63,215 nt of DNA from Melioribacter sp. (GTDB lineage: Bacteria; Bacteroidota; Ignavibacteria; Ignavibacteriales; Melioribacteraceae): NCBI GenBank assembly GCA_003155655.1, contig PMDS01000121.1:1-63215 (forward strand), given 5' to 3'. The notes beneath the pieces were generated by a model. It was not told where the DNA came from, did no database searches, and was given only the letters and a program-made list of their open reading frames with translations. Both the position numbers and the translations under genes were made by a program. Numbering within the stretch: the first letter of the stretch is position 1; each line of letters opens with the position of its first letter. Below, piece after piece: positions 16,681 to 26,555 of the stretch.

Positions 16681-18009
16681 ATGAACCTTGCTGTTATTGG
16701 GACTGGATATGTTGGTCTGGTCAGTGGTACGTGTTTTGCTGAAATGGGAAACCATGTAATTTGCGTTGATAACGATATTCAGAAACTGGAAAAGTTAAAA
16801 AAGGGGATAGTTCCATTTTACGAGCCCGGATTGGAAATTATATTTAGCAGGAACATTAAAAAGAAACGTTTGCATTTTACGGATGATCTAAAATTGGCTG
16901 TCCTTGAATCTGAAATAATTATGATATGTCTGCCAACCCCACAAGGCGAAGATGGCTATGCAGATTTGAACTATGTATATAAAGCAGCTGAAGAAATTGC
17001 ACAAATAATGAAGTTGGAAAAAATTCATGAATTCAAAATTATAGTTAATAAAAGTACTGTTCCTGTTGGCACATCTTCTGCCGTAACAAAAATTATCGAA
17101 AAGTATGGTTTGCAAAACTTTGAAGTTGCTTCTAATCCTGAATTCTTACGTGAAGGCTTTGCTGTGGAAGATTTTATGAAACCGGACAGGATTGTCATTG
17201 GCGCTAATGAATCTAGTGTTTTTGAAAAGCTTAGAGCATTATATGAACCTTTTGTCCGGCAGGGTAATCCAATTTATGAAATGAATCCGGAAAGTGCCGA
17301 GGTTACTAAATACGCGGCAAATTCTTATTTAGCAATGCGCATTACTTACATGAATGAACTTGCAAATTTTTGTGAAAACGTTGGCGCTAATGTTGACTTA
17401 GTGCGCAAAGGTATGGGCGCAGATGCTAGAATTGGAAAAAGATTCTTATTCCCGGGCATCGGTTATGGAGGGTCCTGTTTCCCTAAAGATGTTAAAGCAT
17501 TTATAAAAACCTCCGATGACTTTAACTCTCCGATTCAGATTCTTAAGATTGTTGATAAAGTAAATAAGGAGCAAAAACTTATTCTTGTGAAAAAAATTCT
17601 TAGTCATTTTAACAATAACATTAAAAATAAAAAATTCGCTGTTTGGGGTCTTGCATTTAAGCCTAATACTGACGATATGCGCGAAGCGCCCTCTATTACT
17701 ATAATTAACGAATTAGTCCGTCTTGGTGCCGTTATTTCTGCGTATGATCCTGCAGCTATGAAAAATGCTGAATTTTATTTGAACAACATTCTTGAATATT
17801 CACAAGAACAATATGATTCTTTGAAAAATGCTGAAGCTCTTTTAGTTTTAACCGAATGGAACGAATTTAGAAATCCGGAGTTTGATAAGATAAAAGCAGA
17901 ACTAAAATCTCCGGTCATTTTTGACGGGCGCAATATTTTTGACCCTGGTAAAATGGAACAGATGGGTTTTGTTTATTACAGCATAGGAAGAAAAACTACT
18001 GTTATTTAA
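16681..18009 (+). CDS. ugd: UDP-glucose 6-dehydrogenase
   Basis: This enzyme oxidises UDP-glucose to UDP-glucuronate with two NAD+. The 442-residue protein has the N-terminal Rossmann motif GTGYVGLVSGTCFAE and the central NPEFLREGFAVEDF segment. It also has GIGYGGSCFPKDVKAF with the catalytic cysteine and a C-terminal UDP-binding domain (WGLAFKPNTDDMREAPS). AAAGGAGT lies 5-6 nt before the ATG. It completes the galE-rfbC-ugd group. Confidence 0.95.
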   Translation: MNLAVIGTGYVGLVSGTCFAEMGNHVICVDNDIQKLEKLKKGIVPFYEPGLEIIFSRNIKKKRLHFTDDLKLAVLESEIIMICLPTPQGEDGYADLNYVYKAAEEIAQIMKLEKIHEFKIIVNKSTVPVGTSSAVTKIIEKYGLQNFEVASNPEFLREGFAVEDFMKPDRIVIGANESSVFEKLRALYEPFVRQGNPIYEMNPESAEVTKYAANSYLAMRITYMNELANFCENVGANVDLVRKGMGADARIGKRFLFPGIGYGGSCFPKDVKAFIKTSDDFNSPIQILKIVDKVNKEQKLILVKKILSHFNNNIKNKKFAVWGLAFKPNTDDMREAPSITIINELVRLGAVISAYDPAAMKNAEFYLNNILEYSQEQYDSLKNAEALLVLTEWNEFRNPEFDKIKAELKSPVIFDGRNIFDPGKMEQMGFVYYSIGRKTTVI

Positions 18010-18032
18010 TACTCTTAACTGAATTATAATTA

Positions 18033-19160
18033 TTATGAGTTCAGCACTTTCTCATAATAAGCTACATATTGCGGCACAATTAAATTTTTATCAAAATTTT
18101 TAACTGCGCGGTCTCGTGCATTTTTTGAAAATGATTTGTATCTTTTTTCATTGGTGAGTAATTCAATTGTATATTTCGCCATCCTGTCGGTATCTCCGAA
18201 CTCTGCAATATATCCGGTCTCATTATGAATATTTAATTCCGGTAATCCTCCGACTGAAGAACTTACAACAGGAATGCTGCAAGCCATTGCCTCAAGTGCC
18301 GACAATCCAAAACTTTCTGATTGGGAAGGCATAAGAAAAATATCCGACGCGCTTAATATTTCTGTAAGACCGTCTTGTTTGCCCAGAAACAAAACATCTT
18401 TTTGTAAATCAAGTTCTCGCGCAAGCCTTTCACATTCGGAACGGTCAGGACCGTCTCCTACCAAAACTAATTTTGTGGGAATCTCTTTTTTTACTTTTTC
18501 TAAAATTTTAATTGTATCTGTTACCCTTTTAACTACTCTGAAATTTGATATGTGCACTAATACCTTTTCCCCGTTTGGTGCAATGTGCTTTCTAAAAGTG
18601 TCACTTTCCTGACGGCTGAATCTTTCTATATCTATAAAATTGTATATAACTTCAATATCTTTAACTATGTTAAAATTAGTTAATGTCTTCTCCTTCAGGA
18701 AGCGTGATACTGTTGTAACTCCGTCACTTTCTTCTATGCTGAATTTTACTAGCGGCATAAATGACGGCTCCAATCCCATTAGTGTTATATCAGTTCCATG
18801 TAAAGTTGTTATAAATTTTAAATTTTTATGCGATCTCCGCAGAACCTGCCTGGCTAGGTAAGCGCTTACTGCGTGGGGTATTGCATAATGTACGTGCATT
18901 AGATCCAGATCTTCAAATTCAAACACTTCTAGCATTTTGCTGGTTAGAGCAAGATCGTACAGGGAATGTTCAAAAAGTGGATATGTACTCATTTCAACTT
19001 CGTGAAAAAAGACATTTTCAAAAAATTTGTTTAACCTGTGCGGAATTGCATAACTGATGAAATGAACCTGGTGTCCGAGAGCTGCCAATGCCAAACCAAG
19101 TTCAGTTGCTACAACGCCGCTGCCGCCGTAGGTAGGATAACATGTAATTCCGATTCTCAT
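18033..19160 (-). CDS. bshA: N-acetyl-alpha-D-glucosaminyl L-malate synthase
   Basis: BshA is the GT4 glycosyltransferase that makes the first intermediate of bacillithiol. The 375-residue protein has the family N-terminus GITCYPTYGGSGVVATELGLALA, HFISYAIPHRL, HVHYAIPHA and TTLHGTDITLMG. The C-terminal donor-binding part includes SQSESFGLSALEAMACSIPVVSS. These stretches distinguish BshA from general GT4 enzymes. The bacilliredoxin gene at 59025 supports a working bacillithiol system. Confidence 0.94.
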   Translation of the reverse strand: MRIGITCYPTYGGSGVVATELGLALAALGHQVHFISYAIPHRLNKFFENVFFHEVEMSTYPLFEHSLYDLALTSKMLEVFEFEDLDLMHVHYAIPHAVSAYLARQVLRRSHKNLKFITTLHGTDITLMGLEPSFMPLVKFSIEESDGVTTVSRFLKEKTLTNFNIVKDIEVIYNFIDIERFSRQESDTFRKHIAPNGEKVLVHISNFRVVKRVTDTIKILEKVKKEIPTKLVLVGDGPDRSECERLARELDLQKDVLFLGKQDGLTEILSASDIFLMPSQSESFGLSALEAMACSIPVVSSSVGGLPELNIHNETGYIAEFGDTDRMAKYTIELLTNEKRYKSFSKNARDRAVKNFDKNLIVPQYVAYYEKVLNS

Positions 19161-19259
19161 CTTTTTCTCAATTTTTTTTTGATCAGGATTTAATTAGCTA
19201 TTTTAGTAGTAAACAAAATTAAAAATGGTATTGTTCAAAATACATCTTTTTATGAACCG

Positions 19260-20135
19260 ATGAAAATCTTACTTATAGGTCACTCAATTATAGATCATTT
19301 TGCCGAAGAGGCAAATGATGTTGCAAAACCCGGTGGAATTTTTTATTCCGCACTGGCAATGTGTTCTGTCATTAAACCTGAAGATGAATTATTTCTTCTA
19401 ACAAGTTTTAGTAAAAAATCATTTCATCTTTTCGAGGGAGTCTATTCACAAACAAATATGGAATTTTCAAGCCCGCTTGATGAGATGCCTGAAGTAATAT
19501 TGAAAACATCAATTCAGGGTGAAAGAGAGGAGATTTATAAAAATATTTCTTCCAGCATGTCTTTTGGAAAAATAAAAGACTGGAATATGTTTGATGCAAT
19601 ATTAATTAATATGATTACCGGTTTTGATATTACGGCTGAACAATTAAACGATATTAGAAAAAATTTTTCCGGTAAAATTTATTTTGATGTTCATACACTT
19701 TCCCGGGGCGTGGATGAATCAATGCAGCGCATTTTTCGTCCGGTTCCAAATATTGAAAAATGGCTTGCAAACATCGATATACTGCAATGTAATGAATTGG
19801 AGCTTAAAACAATCTCTAAATCTAATGATGAATTTAATTCTGCTCAGGAAATTTTGGCGGGCGGCTCTAAAATACTTATTATTACAAAAGGTGATAAAGG
19901 TTCTTCTGTTTATTTTTTAAAGGATGGCATAATACAACTGCTGAACTGCAAAGCAGAAAAAATAATTGCAGTAAATAAAATAGGCTGCGGTGATATTTTT
20001 GGGGCAGTCTTCTTTTATTCTTATATTTCAAAAAATGATGTTAATTATTCTTTAAGGCTTGCAAATAAAGCAGGTGCCTCAGCTGCTGCAAATAGTAATA
20101 TGATAAATTTAACCAGGATGGATTTCGATGATTAG
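19260..20135 (+). CDS. PfkB-family carbohydrate kinase
   Basis: A 291-residue ribokinase-type protein. It has a short N-terminal sugar-binding part (HSIIDHFAEE, KPGGIFYSA) and the C-terminal anion-hole/catalytic motif NKIGCGDIFGAVFF, where the usual GAGD is GCGD. The substrate may be a sugar or nucleoside and cannot be named. It overlaps rfbD by 8 nt, so a link to sugar-nucleotide metabolism is likely. Confidence 0.82.
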   Translation: MKILLIGHSIIDHFAEEANDVAKPGGIFYSALAMCSVIKPEDELFLLTSFSKKSFHLFEGVYSQTNMEFSSPLDEMPEVILKTSIQGEREEIYKNISSSMSFGKIKDWNMFDAILINMITGFDITAEQLNDIRKNFSGKIYFDVHTLSRGVDESMQRIFRPVPNIEKWLANIDILQCNELELKTISKSNDEFNSAQEILAGGSKILIITKGDKGSSVYFLKDGIIQLLNCKAEKIIAVNKIGCGDIFGAVFFYSYISKNDVNYSLRLANKAGASAAANSNMINLTRMDFDD

Positions 20136-21042
20136 TAGTGAATTAATTAGAAAAAGAATTTTGGTAATTGGTTCAAACGGAATGCTTGGACAGCGGCTTA
20201 CTGAATATTTTCTAAATGATAGTAATGTGGAACTGCTTACAGTTTCAGCAGAAGAAGAATCATTCATTAAAAACGCTGCATATAAACGGCTCGACATTGT
20301 CCAAAAAAACAATGTCAGGGAAATTATTATGGATTTCTTCCCCGATTTTGTAATTAATACAGCTGCGTATACAAATGTTGATAAATCTGAAACTGAAAGG
20401 GAAATTGCATGGAAAATAAATGTGACCGGTGTTGAAAATATTGCGCTTTATTCCTGGACTGTTGATGCACATTTAATTCATATTTCCAGCGATTATATTT
20501 TTGACGGTAAGAACGGACCATATTCCGAAGAGGATAAACCAAACCCCATTGGGTACTATGGTAGAACTAAACTTGCCGGTGAGAATTCAATTAAAACTAG
20601 CGGTGTTAGAGCAACTATATTGCGGACGAATATTGTTTACGGTCCTGCAAAGTACGGGCGCCAGGATTTTGTTAAGTGGGTTGTTAATTCTTTACGGGCT
20701 AATCAAACAATTAAAATTGTAACCGATCAAATCGGCAATCCTACTTTTATTGATGACATTGTTAATGCAATAAATTCTATAATTGAATTCAAAAAAGAAG
20801 GTGTTTATAATATCGCAGGGAAGGAAATTCTCACGCGGTATGATTTTACCCTGCGCATTGCTGATTATTTTAAGCTCGATAAAAAATTAATTCTGCCAAT
20901 TATTACAAAAGAATTAAACCAGCCTGCGCCCCGCCCTTTAAAATCCGGGCTAATCATTTTAAAAGCCGAAACTGAAATTGGATATATTCCCCGGTCACTG
21001 GAAGAAACTTTTGAAATTATGAAAAAAGAAATCGGATTGTAA
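20128..21042 (+). CDS. rfbD: dTDP-4-dehydrorhamnose reductase
   Basis: RfbD reduces dTDP-4-keto-L-rhamnose to dTDP-L-rhamnose. The 304-residue SDR protein has VIGSNGMLGQRL near the N-terminus, HISSDYIFDGKNGPYSEED, and the GYYGRTKLAGE active-site Tyr/Lys. It overlaps the kinase gene. A 65-bp copy of its 3' end persists at 23821-23885 as a relic of a tandem duplication. Confidence 0.92.
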   Translation: MISSELIRKRILVIGSNGMLGQRLTEYFLNDSNVELLTVSAEEESFIKNAAYKRLDIVQKNNVREIIMDFFPDFVINTAAYTNVDKSETEREIAWKINVTGVENIALYSWTVDAHLIHISSDYIFDGKNGPYSEEDKPNPIGYYGRTKLAGENSIKTSGVRATILRTNIVYGPAKYGRQDFVKWVVNSLRANQTIKIVTDQIGNPTFIDDIVNAINSIIEFKKEGVYNIAGKEILTRYDFTLRIADYFKLDKKLILPIITKELNQPAPRPLKSGLIILKAETEIGYIPRSLEETFEIMKKEIGL

Positions 21043-21118
21043 TTATACCATAAATTAATCCATTTATTCTTTCTCTTTTTTTAGATAAATTATTACAAAG
21101 AATTTTAGCGGGGTTTGT

Positions 21119-23680
21119 ATGAAAAAGACAATTTCCGGTTTATTCGTATTGCTCCTTTCTTTTACTTCTTCTTTTGCACAGTCAACTAACTTCAGCCTTA
21201 GCGAGTACAGTAATTATTTAAAAGCTCATGAAAACATTTCTGCCCAAGACTTGCTTTCACAATATGATGCAGGGAAATTTGCCCCCAAGATTAAAAATTT
21301 CCCTTCAAATATTTTATATCTTGATTCTGTCAATCTGAAATTTAAACTGACCGGTTATGAAAATGGATTGCTTAACCAAAATGGATTTTTTGTTACAGAA
21401 AGAATTGCGAATGTCGATTTTTTAAGTTTGTACAATGAAGTCTATAATAATGATTTACCGCTATTTATTTCTACTGATGCAATCCTTAATGCATTCCACA
21501 GATCATATGACTTAATTCTGAAAGGGACCGAAATCAATTATCTGATTCCAAAAGTTGGTGAATTTTTAGAATCGCTGCAATCAAAGATACCTGAACTTGA
21601 CAGCAAGTATTCAACATACCCTGAACTGGCAACAATGCTGAAAGATATTGATGTTTATCTTACTGTACCAAGAAAACTTTTAAACTCTTCTGCACAGCCT
21701 TATTATTACGAGAATAATGCTGTAATCAATCATTATTTAGATAATATCCAGGGATTAGGTTTTGTTAAGGAACCAGTTTTTAGTACAAATTCAAGAAAAG
21801 TCGATTACAGTCAATTCACTCCCAGGGGGCACTATACTGATTCAAATTACCCGCAGCTTGCAAAATATTTTAAGGCAATGATTTGGCTTGGCAGAATGGA
21901 ATTATATCTTATCGCACCTTCCTCGGCAGATCAAGATAATCTCAGCAAAGCAGATATACAAAGACAAATAATTGATTCTTATTTGATTTCAGAACTTGTT
22001 AATATTTCTGCCGAAACTAACTTATATGATGAAATAGAAAAAACTATTGCATCTTTTGTTGGCGAGCAGGATAATGTTACTTTGCCTCAATTTAATCTGG
22101 TTAAAGATGCTGTGGGTATTAACTCAGCGAATAATCTTATTGATACTTTAGTTATAAATAAATTTAAAGACACTCTTACTGTTAAACCATTTGCGGGGCA
22201 AAAAATACTTTCCCAGCTGCTGGAAAGCAATCCAATGGATCCTGAACAAATTAAACCTGCTTCTGCATTTTTGTTGTTCGGGCAGCGCTTTGTTGTGGAT
22301 TCTTATGTAACAGGCAATGTTGTATATGACAGGATAACATTTAATAATGTTAAAATAAAAAGAATGCTGCCGTCCACTCTGGATGTTTTATTTACTTTGG
22401 GAAATTCTTCTGTAGCTCAAATTCTTCAACCCGAAATTGAGAATTATAAATATGCCTCAAATCTAACGTCTCTCAGGTATTTGATCGACTCATATTCGCA
22501 GGATTTTTGGAATAGTTCAATCTATAATCAATGGTTAAGCTCTTTACGCACCTTAAACCCCCCAAATGATAGGACTGTTTTACCCCAATATATGCAGACA
22601 GCCGCATGGTGGCAGCAAAAGATGAATACGCAGCTTGCTTCCTGGGCCGAACTCCGGCATGATAACATACTTTACGCTAAGCAATCCTATACAGGAACAG
22701 TAATACAAGCGTGCTCTTATCCCTATGTATATGTTGAACCAATACCGCAATTTTTTAATGAAATGAAAAACCTGGTTTTAGTGACTGCTTATAAATTCAA
22801 TTCACTGTCAATTAATTTATCACAGGAAATAAATTATCTAAATAGATTTGCTTTTATTATGGATACTCTTAAATCCATTTCTGAAAAGGAACTTAATAAA
22901 ATTGAATTATCGGAAATTGAGAAGAAATTTCTAAAAAATATTCTTTATTCAAATCCTCATATTTGTGGTGGGGTCAATTTAAATGGATGGTATAAAACCA
23001 ACTTGTTATATCAAAATTCGGCAATCGGTACAGCTTCGCAGAATTTTGTAGTTGCCGATTATCATACATCGCCTTCAGACGAAGATGGTAATATGGTTGG
23101 ATGGGTTAAACATGCCGGAACAGGATCCACAAATTTATGTGTTGTTGTTGCCGAAATACCGAATGTTGGTAATGTTGCCTTTGCCGGACCTGTTTCATCT
23201 TATTATGAATACACAACAACTAATTTTCTAAGATTGACTGATGATGACTGGAGTAATACATATTTAGCTAAATCTTTCCGCCCGGACTGGGTTAATGTTT
23301 ATTTGGCAAATAACCTGGGTGAAACACGCGGCAATGGTTCTATGTTGATGACAGGTATAAAAGAGGAAAAAAATGGACCTCAATTAATTCCTGCTGAAAA
23401 AATTTCAATACAGAATTATCCGAATCCTTTTAACATGCAGACACTTATATGTTTTAATATTCCTGTTTCGTTAAGTAATTCTTTTACAGAATTATTGATC
23501 TATAACATAAATGGTGAAATTGTTAAAAAGTTAATTTCTAAGGAGCTTCCTGCCGGTAATTATTTAACAAAGTGGGATGGAACTAATAATTCGAATAATG
23601 TTGTTGCAAGTGGAATTTATTTTTATAATCTAAAAGTGAGCGGCCGTCAAATAACGGGTAAGATGAATTTACTGAAGTAA
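21119..23680 (+). CDS. Secreted DUF3160 protein with T9SS sorting domain, copy 1
   Basis: An 853-residue protein begins with a signal peptide (MKKTISGLFVLLLSFTSSFA). The large middle part resembles DUF3160, with FISTDAILNAFHRSYDLIL, FTPRGHYTDSNYPQLAKYFKAMIWLGR and HTSPSDEDGN. The last roughly 85 residues form a type A T9SS sorting domain (NYPNPFNMQT ... SGIYFYNLKVSG ... MNLLK). It is therefore exported and surface-attached or released; biochemical function is unknown. A second copy follows at an offset of 2843 bp at the start codon. Confidence 0.88.
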   Translation: MKKTISGLFVLLLSFTSSFAQSTNFSLSEYSNYLKAHENISAQDLLSQYDAGKFAPKIKNFPSNILYLDSVNLKFKLTGYENGLLNQNGFFVTERIANVDFLSLYNEVYNNDLPLFISTDAILNAFHRSYDLILKGTEINYLIPKVGEFLESLQSKIPELDSKYSTYPELATMLKDIDVYLTVPRKLLNSSAQPYYYENNAVINHYLDNIQGLGFVKEPVFSTNSRKVDYSQFTPRGHYTDSNYPQLAKYFKAMIWLGRMELYLIAPSSADQDNLSKADIQRQIIDSYLISELVNISAETNLYDEIEKTIASFVGEQDNVTLPQFNLVKDAVGINSANNLIDTLVINKFKDTLTVKPFAGQKILSQLLESNPMDPEQIKPASAFLLFGQRFVVDSYVTGNVVYDRITFNNVKIKRMLPSTLDVLFTLGNSSVAQILQPEIENYKYASNLTSLRYLIDSYSQDFWNSSIYNQWLSSLRTLNPPNDRTVLPQYMQTAAWWQQKMNTQLASWAELRHDNILYAKQSYTGTVIQACSYPYVYVEPIPQFFNEMKNLVLVTAYKFNSLSINLSQEINYLNRFAFIMDTLKSISEKELNKIELSEIEKKFLKNILYSNPHICGGVNLNGWYKTNLLYQNSAIGTASQNFVVADYHTSPSDEDGNMVGWVKHAGTGSTNLCVVVAEIPNVGNVAFAGPVSSYYEYTTTNFLRLTDDDWSNTYLAKSFRPDWVNVYLANNLGETRGNGSMLMTGIKEEKNGPQLIPAEKISIQNYPNPFNMQTLICFNIPVSLSNSFTELLIYNINGEIVKKLISKELPAGNYLTKWDGTNNSNNVVASGIYFYNLKVSGRQITGKMNLLK

Positions 23681-23710
23681 AAAAAGGGTCCCGCTTGCGG
23701 GGCCCTTTTC
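23681..23710 (+). terminator. Terminator after DUF3160 copy 1
   Basis: AAAGGGTCCC and GGGCCCTTTT pair around a short loop right after the stop, with A and T tracts on either side, so it could work in both directions. The matching structure after copy 2 lies at 26507-26538. Confidence 0.8.
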
Positions 23711-23820
23711 TGTTAAGTTCACTATTTTCTTTATTTACCTTTTCCATCCATATAGCATTTACATGTGCTGTTAAGATAACGTATATGCTATCATGATCCT
23801 TCTTAGATACTTTTATTAAA
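23711..23820 (-). pseudogene. Relic of the OmpA-family gene 3' end
   Basis: This stretch matches the 3' end of the OmpA-like gene (26541-26586) and then, after a jump, an internal part (about 26808-26870). The 216-bp gap is flanked by TAGC(G) in the intact gene. It marks the right end of the ancestral duplicated unit and is too broken to be expressed. Confidence 0.75.
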
Positions 23821-23885
23821 TTGGATTTATTCCCCGGTAACTGGAAGAAACTTTTGAGATTATGAAAAATGAAATTGGATCGTAA
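23821..23885 (+). pseudogene. Relic of the rfbD 3' end
   Basis: It aligns with 20978-21042 without gaps, keeps the LEETFEIMK segment, and has one TCA-to-TAA stop. It sits directly against the OmpA relic, so the junction at about 23820 is the duplication breakpoint. Confidence 0.85.
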
Positions 23886-23961
23886 TTAACCCATAAATTA
23901 ATCCATTTATTCTTTCTCTTTTTTTATATAAATTATTTAGTATAAAATCAGCGGGGTATGT

Positions 23962-26508
23962 ATGAAAAAAAATGTTGCCGGTTTATTCGTATTGCTCATT
24001 TCTTTTACTTCTTCTTTTGCCCAGTCAACTAACTTCAGCCTTAGCGAGTACAGTAATTATTTAAAAGCTCACGAAAACATTTCTGCCCAGGACTTGCTTT
24101 CACAATATGATGCAGGAAAATTTGCCCCCAATGTTAAAAATTTCCCTTCCAACATTTTATATCTTGATTCTGTCAATCTGAAATTTAAACTGACCGGTTA
24201 TGAAAATGGATTACTTAGCCAAAATGGATTTTTTGTTACTGAGAGAATTTCTGATACCGATTTTTTAAGTATGTACAAGAGAGTTTGGAATAATGATCTT
24301 CCGCTTTTTATTTCAACTGACGCAATCCTTAATGCATTCCACCGGTCTTATGATTTGATTTTAAAAGGGATCGAAATAACCTATCTTATTCCAAAGATCG
24401 AAGAGTTTTTAAATTTATTACATTCAAAATTGCCTGACCTTGAGAGTAAATATTCCCAATATCCCGAATTAGCTGCCATGCTGAAAGATGTTGATGTTTA
24501 TCTTACTGTGCCAATAAAACTTTTAAACTCTTCAGCTCTGCCTTATTATCCTGATAATAATTCAGTAATCAATCATTATTTAGATAATATCCAGGGATTA
24601 AGTTTTGTTGAGGAACCAGTTTTTAGTACAAATTCAAGAAAAGTCGATTACAGTCAATTCACTCCAAGGGGGCACTATACTGATTCAAATTATCCGCAGC
24701 TTGCTAAATACTTTAAAGCTATGATATGGCTTGGCAGAATGGAATTATATCTTATAGGGCCTTCCTCGGCAGATCAGGATAAACCAAGCAAAGCAGATAT
24801 ACAAAGACAAATAATTGATTCCTATTTGATCTCCGAACTCGTTAATATTTCAGCTCAATCTAGCTTATATGACGAAATAGAAAAAACTATTGCGTCGTTT
24901 GTTGGCGAGCAGGATAATGTAACTTTGCCTCAATTTAACCTGGTTAAAAATGTCGTGGGAATTAACTCAGCGAATAATCTTATTGATACTTTAGTTGTAA
25001 ATAAATTTAAAGACACTCTTGCTGTTAAACCATTTGCGGGGCAAAAAATACTTTCGCAGCTGCTGGAAAGCAATCCAATGGATCCTGAACAAATTATGCC
25101 GGCTTCTGCATTTTTAATATTTGGGCAGCGCTTTGTTGTTGATTCCTATGTAACAGGCAATGTTGTATATGACAGAATAAAATTTAATAATGTTAAAATA
25201 AAAAGAATGCTGCCGTCCACTCTTGATGTTTTATTTGCATTGGGAAATTCTGCTGCTGCTCAAATTCAGAGACCTGAAATTGAGAATTATAAATATGCTT
25301 CCAATTTGACTGCTTTAAGGTATTTAATTGATTCCTATCCACAGGATTTTTGGGATAGCTCAATTTATAATCTTTGGCTGTGTTCTTTGCGTACTCTTAA
25401 TCCGCCGGCTTTAAGAACTAATTTACCGCAGTATATGCAAACGGCGGCATGGTGGCAGCAAAAAATGAATACGCAGCTTGCTTCATGGGCTGAACTGCGG
25501 CATGATAATCTCCTTTATGCTAAGCAATCATATACAGGAGGACCTCAATGCTCTTATCCTTATGCATATGTTGAACCTATTCCGCAATTTTACAGCTCAA
25601 TGAAAAACTTGGTCCTAAAAACTGCTGATAAGTTCAACTCTCTTTCTATCAATTTAACGATAGAAATAAATTTTCTAAATGGATTTGCCACTATTATGGA
25701 TTCTCTTGAATCTATTGCCGTAAAAGAATTAAATAAAGTTGATTTATTGGAAAATGAAAAAAGATTTCTCAAAAACATTCTTTACTCAATTCCTGTGTGC
25801 GGTATTAGATGGACCGGATGGTACATAACAGATCTAATATATTATTCTTCAATAGCTTCGTATGTTCAAAATTATATTGTTGCAGATTATCATACATCGC
25901 CTTCAGACGAAGGTGGTAATTTGGTTGGATGGGTTAAACATGCAGGAACAGGATCAGCAAATTTATGTGTTGTTGTTGCCGAAATTCCGAATGTTGGTAA
26001 TGTTGCCTTTGCCGGACCAGTTTCATCTTATTATGAATACACAACAACTAATTTTCTAAGATTGACTGATGATGACTGGACCAATACTTATCTAAATAAA
26101 TCTTTTCGTCCGGACTGGGTTAATGTTTATTTAGCAAATAACAATGGTGAAACACGCGGCAATGGATCAGTGTTAATTACAAGCATAAATGAGAAAAAAG
26201 CAGATACACAACTAATTCCTGCTGAAAAAATTTCAGTTCAGAATTATCCAAATCCTTTTAACATGCAGACACTTATATGTTTTAATATTCCTGTTTCGTT
26301 AAGTAATTCTTTTACAGAATTATTGATCTATAACATAAATGGTGAAATTGTTAAAAAGTTAATTTCTAAGGAGCTTCCTGCCGGTAATTATTTAACAAAG
26401 TGGGACGGAACTAATAATTCTAATAATGTTGTGGCAAGCGGAATTTATTTTTATAATCTAAAAGTGAGCGGTCGTCAAATAACAGGCAAGATGAATTTAT
26501 TGAAATAA
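23962..26508 (+). CDS. Secreted DUF3160 protein with T9SS sorting domain, copy 2
   Basis: An 848-residue paralogue of the preceding protein with the same signal peptide, DUF3160 body and C-terminal sorting domain. Differences are scattered through the body, and a few codons are missing around the QSYTGG segment and SIPVCGIRWTGW. The last roughly 80 residues are identical to copy 1, with long stretches of identical DNA. Both copies keep intact frames, so both are probably made. Confidence 0.88.
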   Translation: MKKNVAGLFVLLISFTSSFAQSTNFSLSEYSNYLKAHENISAQDLLSQYDAGKFAPNVKNFPSNILYLDSVNLKFKLTGYENGLLSQNGFFVTERISDTDFLSMYKRVWNNDLPLFISTDAILNAFHRSYDLILKGIEITYLIPKIEEFLNLLHSKLPDLESKYSQYPELAAMLKDVDVYLTVPIKLLNSSALPYYPDNNSVINHYLDNIQGLSFVEEPVFSTNSRKVDYSQFTPRGHYTDSNYPQLAKYFKAMIWLGRMELYLIGPSSADQDKPSKADIQRQIIDSYLISELVNISAQSSLYDEIEKTIASFVGEQDNVTLPQFNLVKNVVGINSANNLIDTLVVNKFKDTLAVKPFAGQKILSQLLESNPMDPEQIMPASAFLIFGQRFVVDSYVTGNVVYDRIKFNNVKIKRMLPSTLDVLFALGNSAAAQIQRPEIENYKYASNLTALRYLIDSYPQDFWDSSIYNLWLCSLRTLNPPALRTNLPQYMQTAAWWQQKMNTQLASWAELRHDNLLYAKQSYTGGPQCSYPYAYVEPIPQFYSSMKNLVLKTADKFNSLSINLTIEINFLNGFATIMDSLESIAVKELNKVDLLENEKRFLKNILYSIPVCGIRWTGWYITDLIYYSSIASYVQNYIVADYHTSPSDEGGNLVGWVKHAGTGSANLCVVVAEIPNVGNVAFAGPVSSYYEYTTTNFLRLTDDDWTNTYLNKSFRPDWVNVYLANNNGETRGNGSVLITSINEKKADTQLIPAEKISVQNYPNPFNMQTLICFNIPVSLSNSFTELLIYNINGEIVKKLISKELPAGNYLTKWDGTNNSNNVVASGIYFYNLKVSGRQITGKMNLLK

Positions 26509-26538
26509 AAAAAGGGCCCCGTAAATCGGGACCCTTTT
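26507..26538. terminator. Bidirectional terminator between convergent genes
   Basis: AAAGGGCCCC and CGGGACCCTTTT form a stem with A-tract before and T-tract after. It serves DUF3160 copy 2 on the plus strand and the OmpA-like gene on the minus strand. Confidence 0.75.
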
Positions 26539-26555
26539 CAATTAAGTTCACTAGT

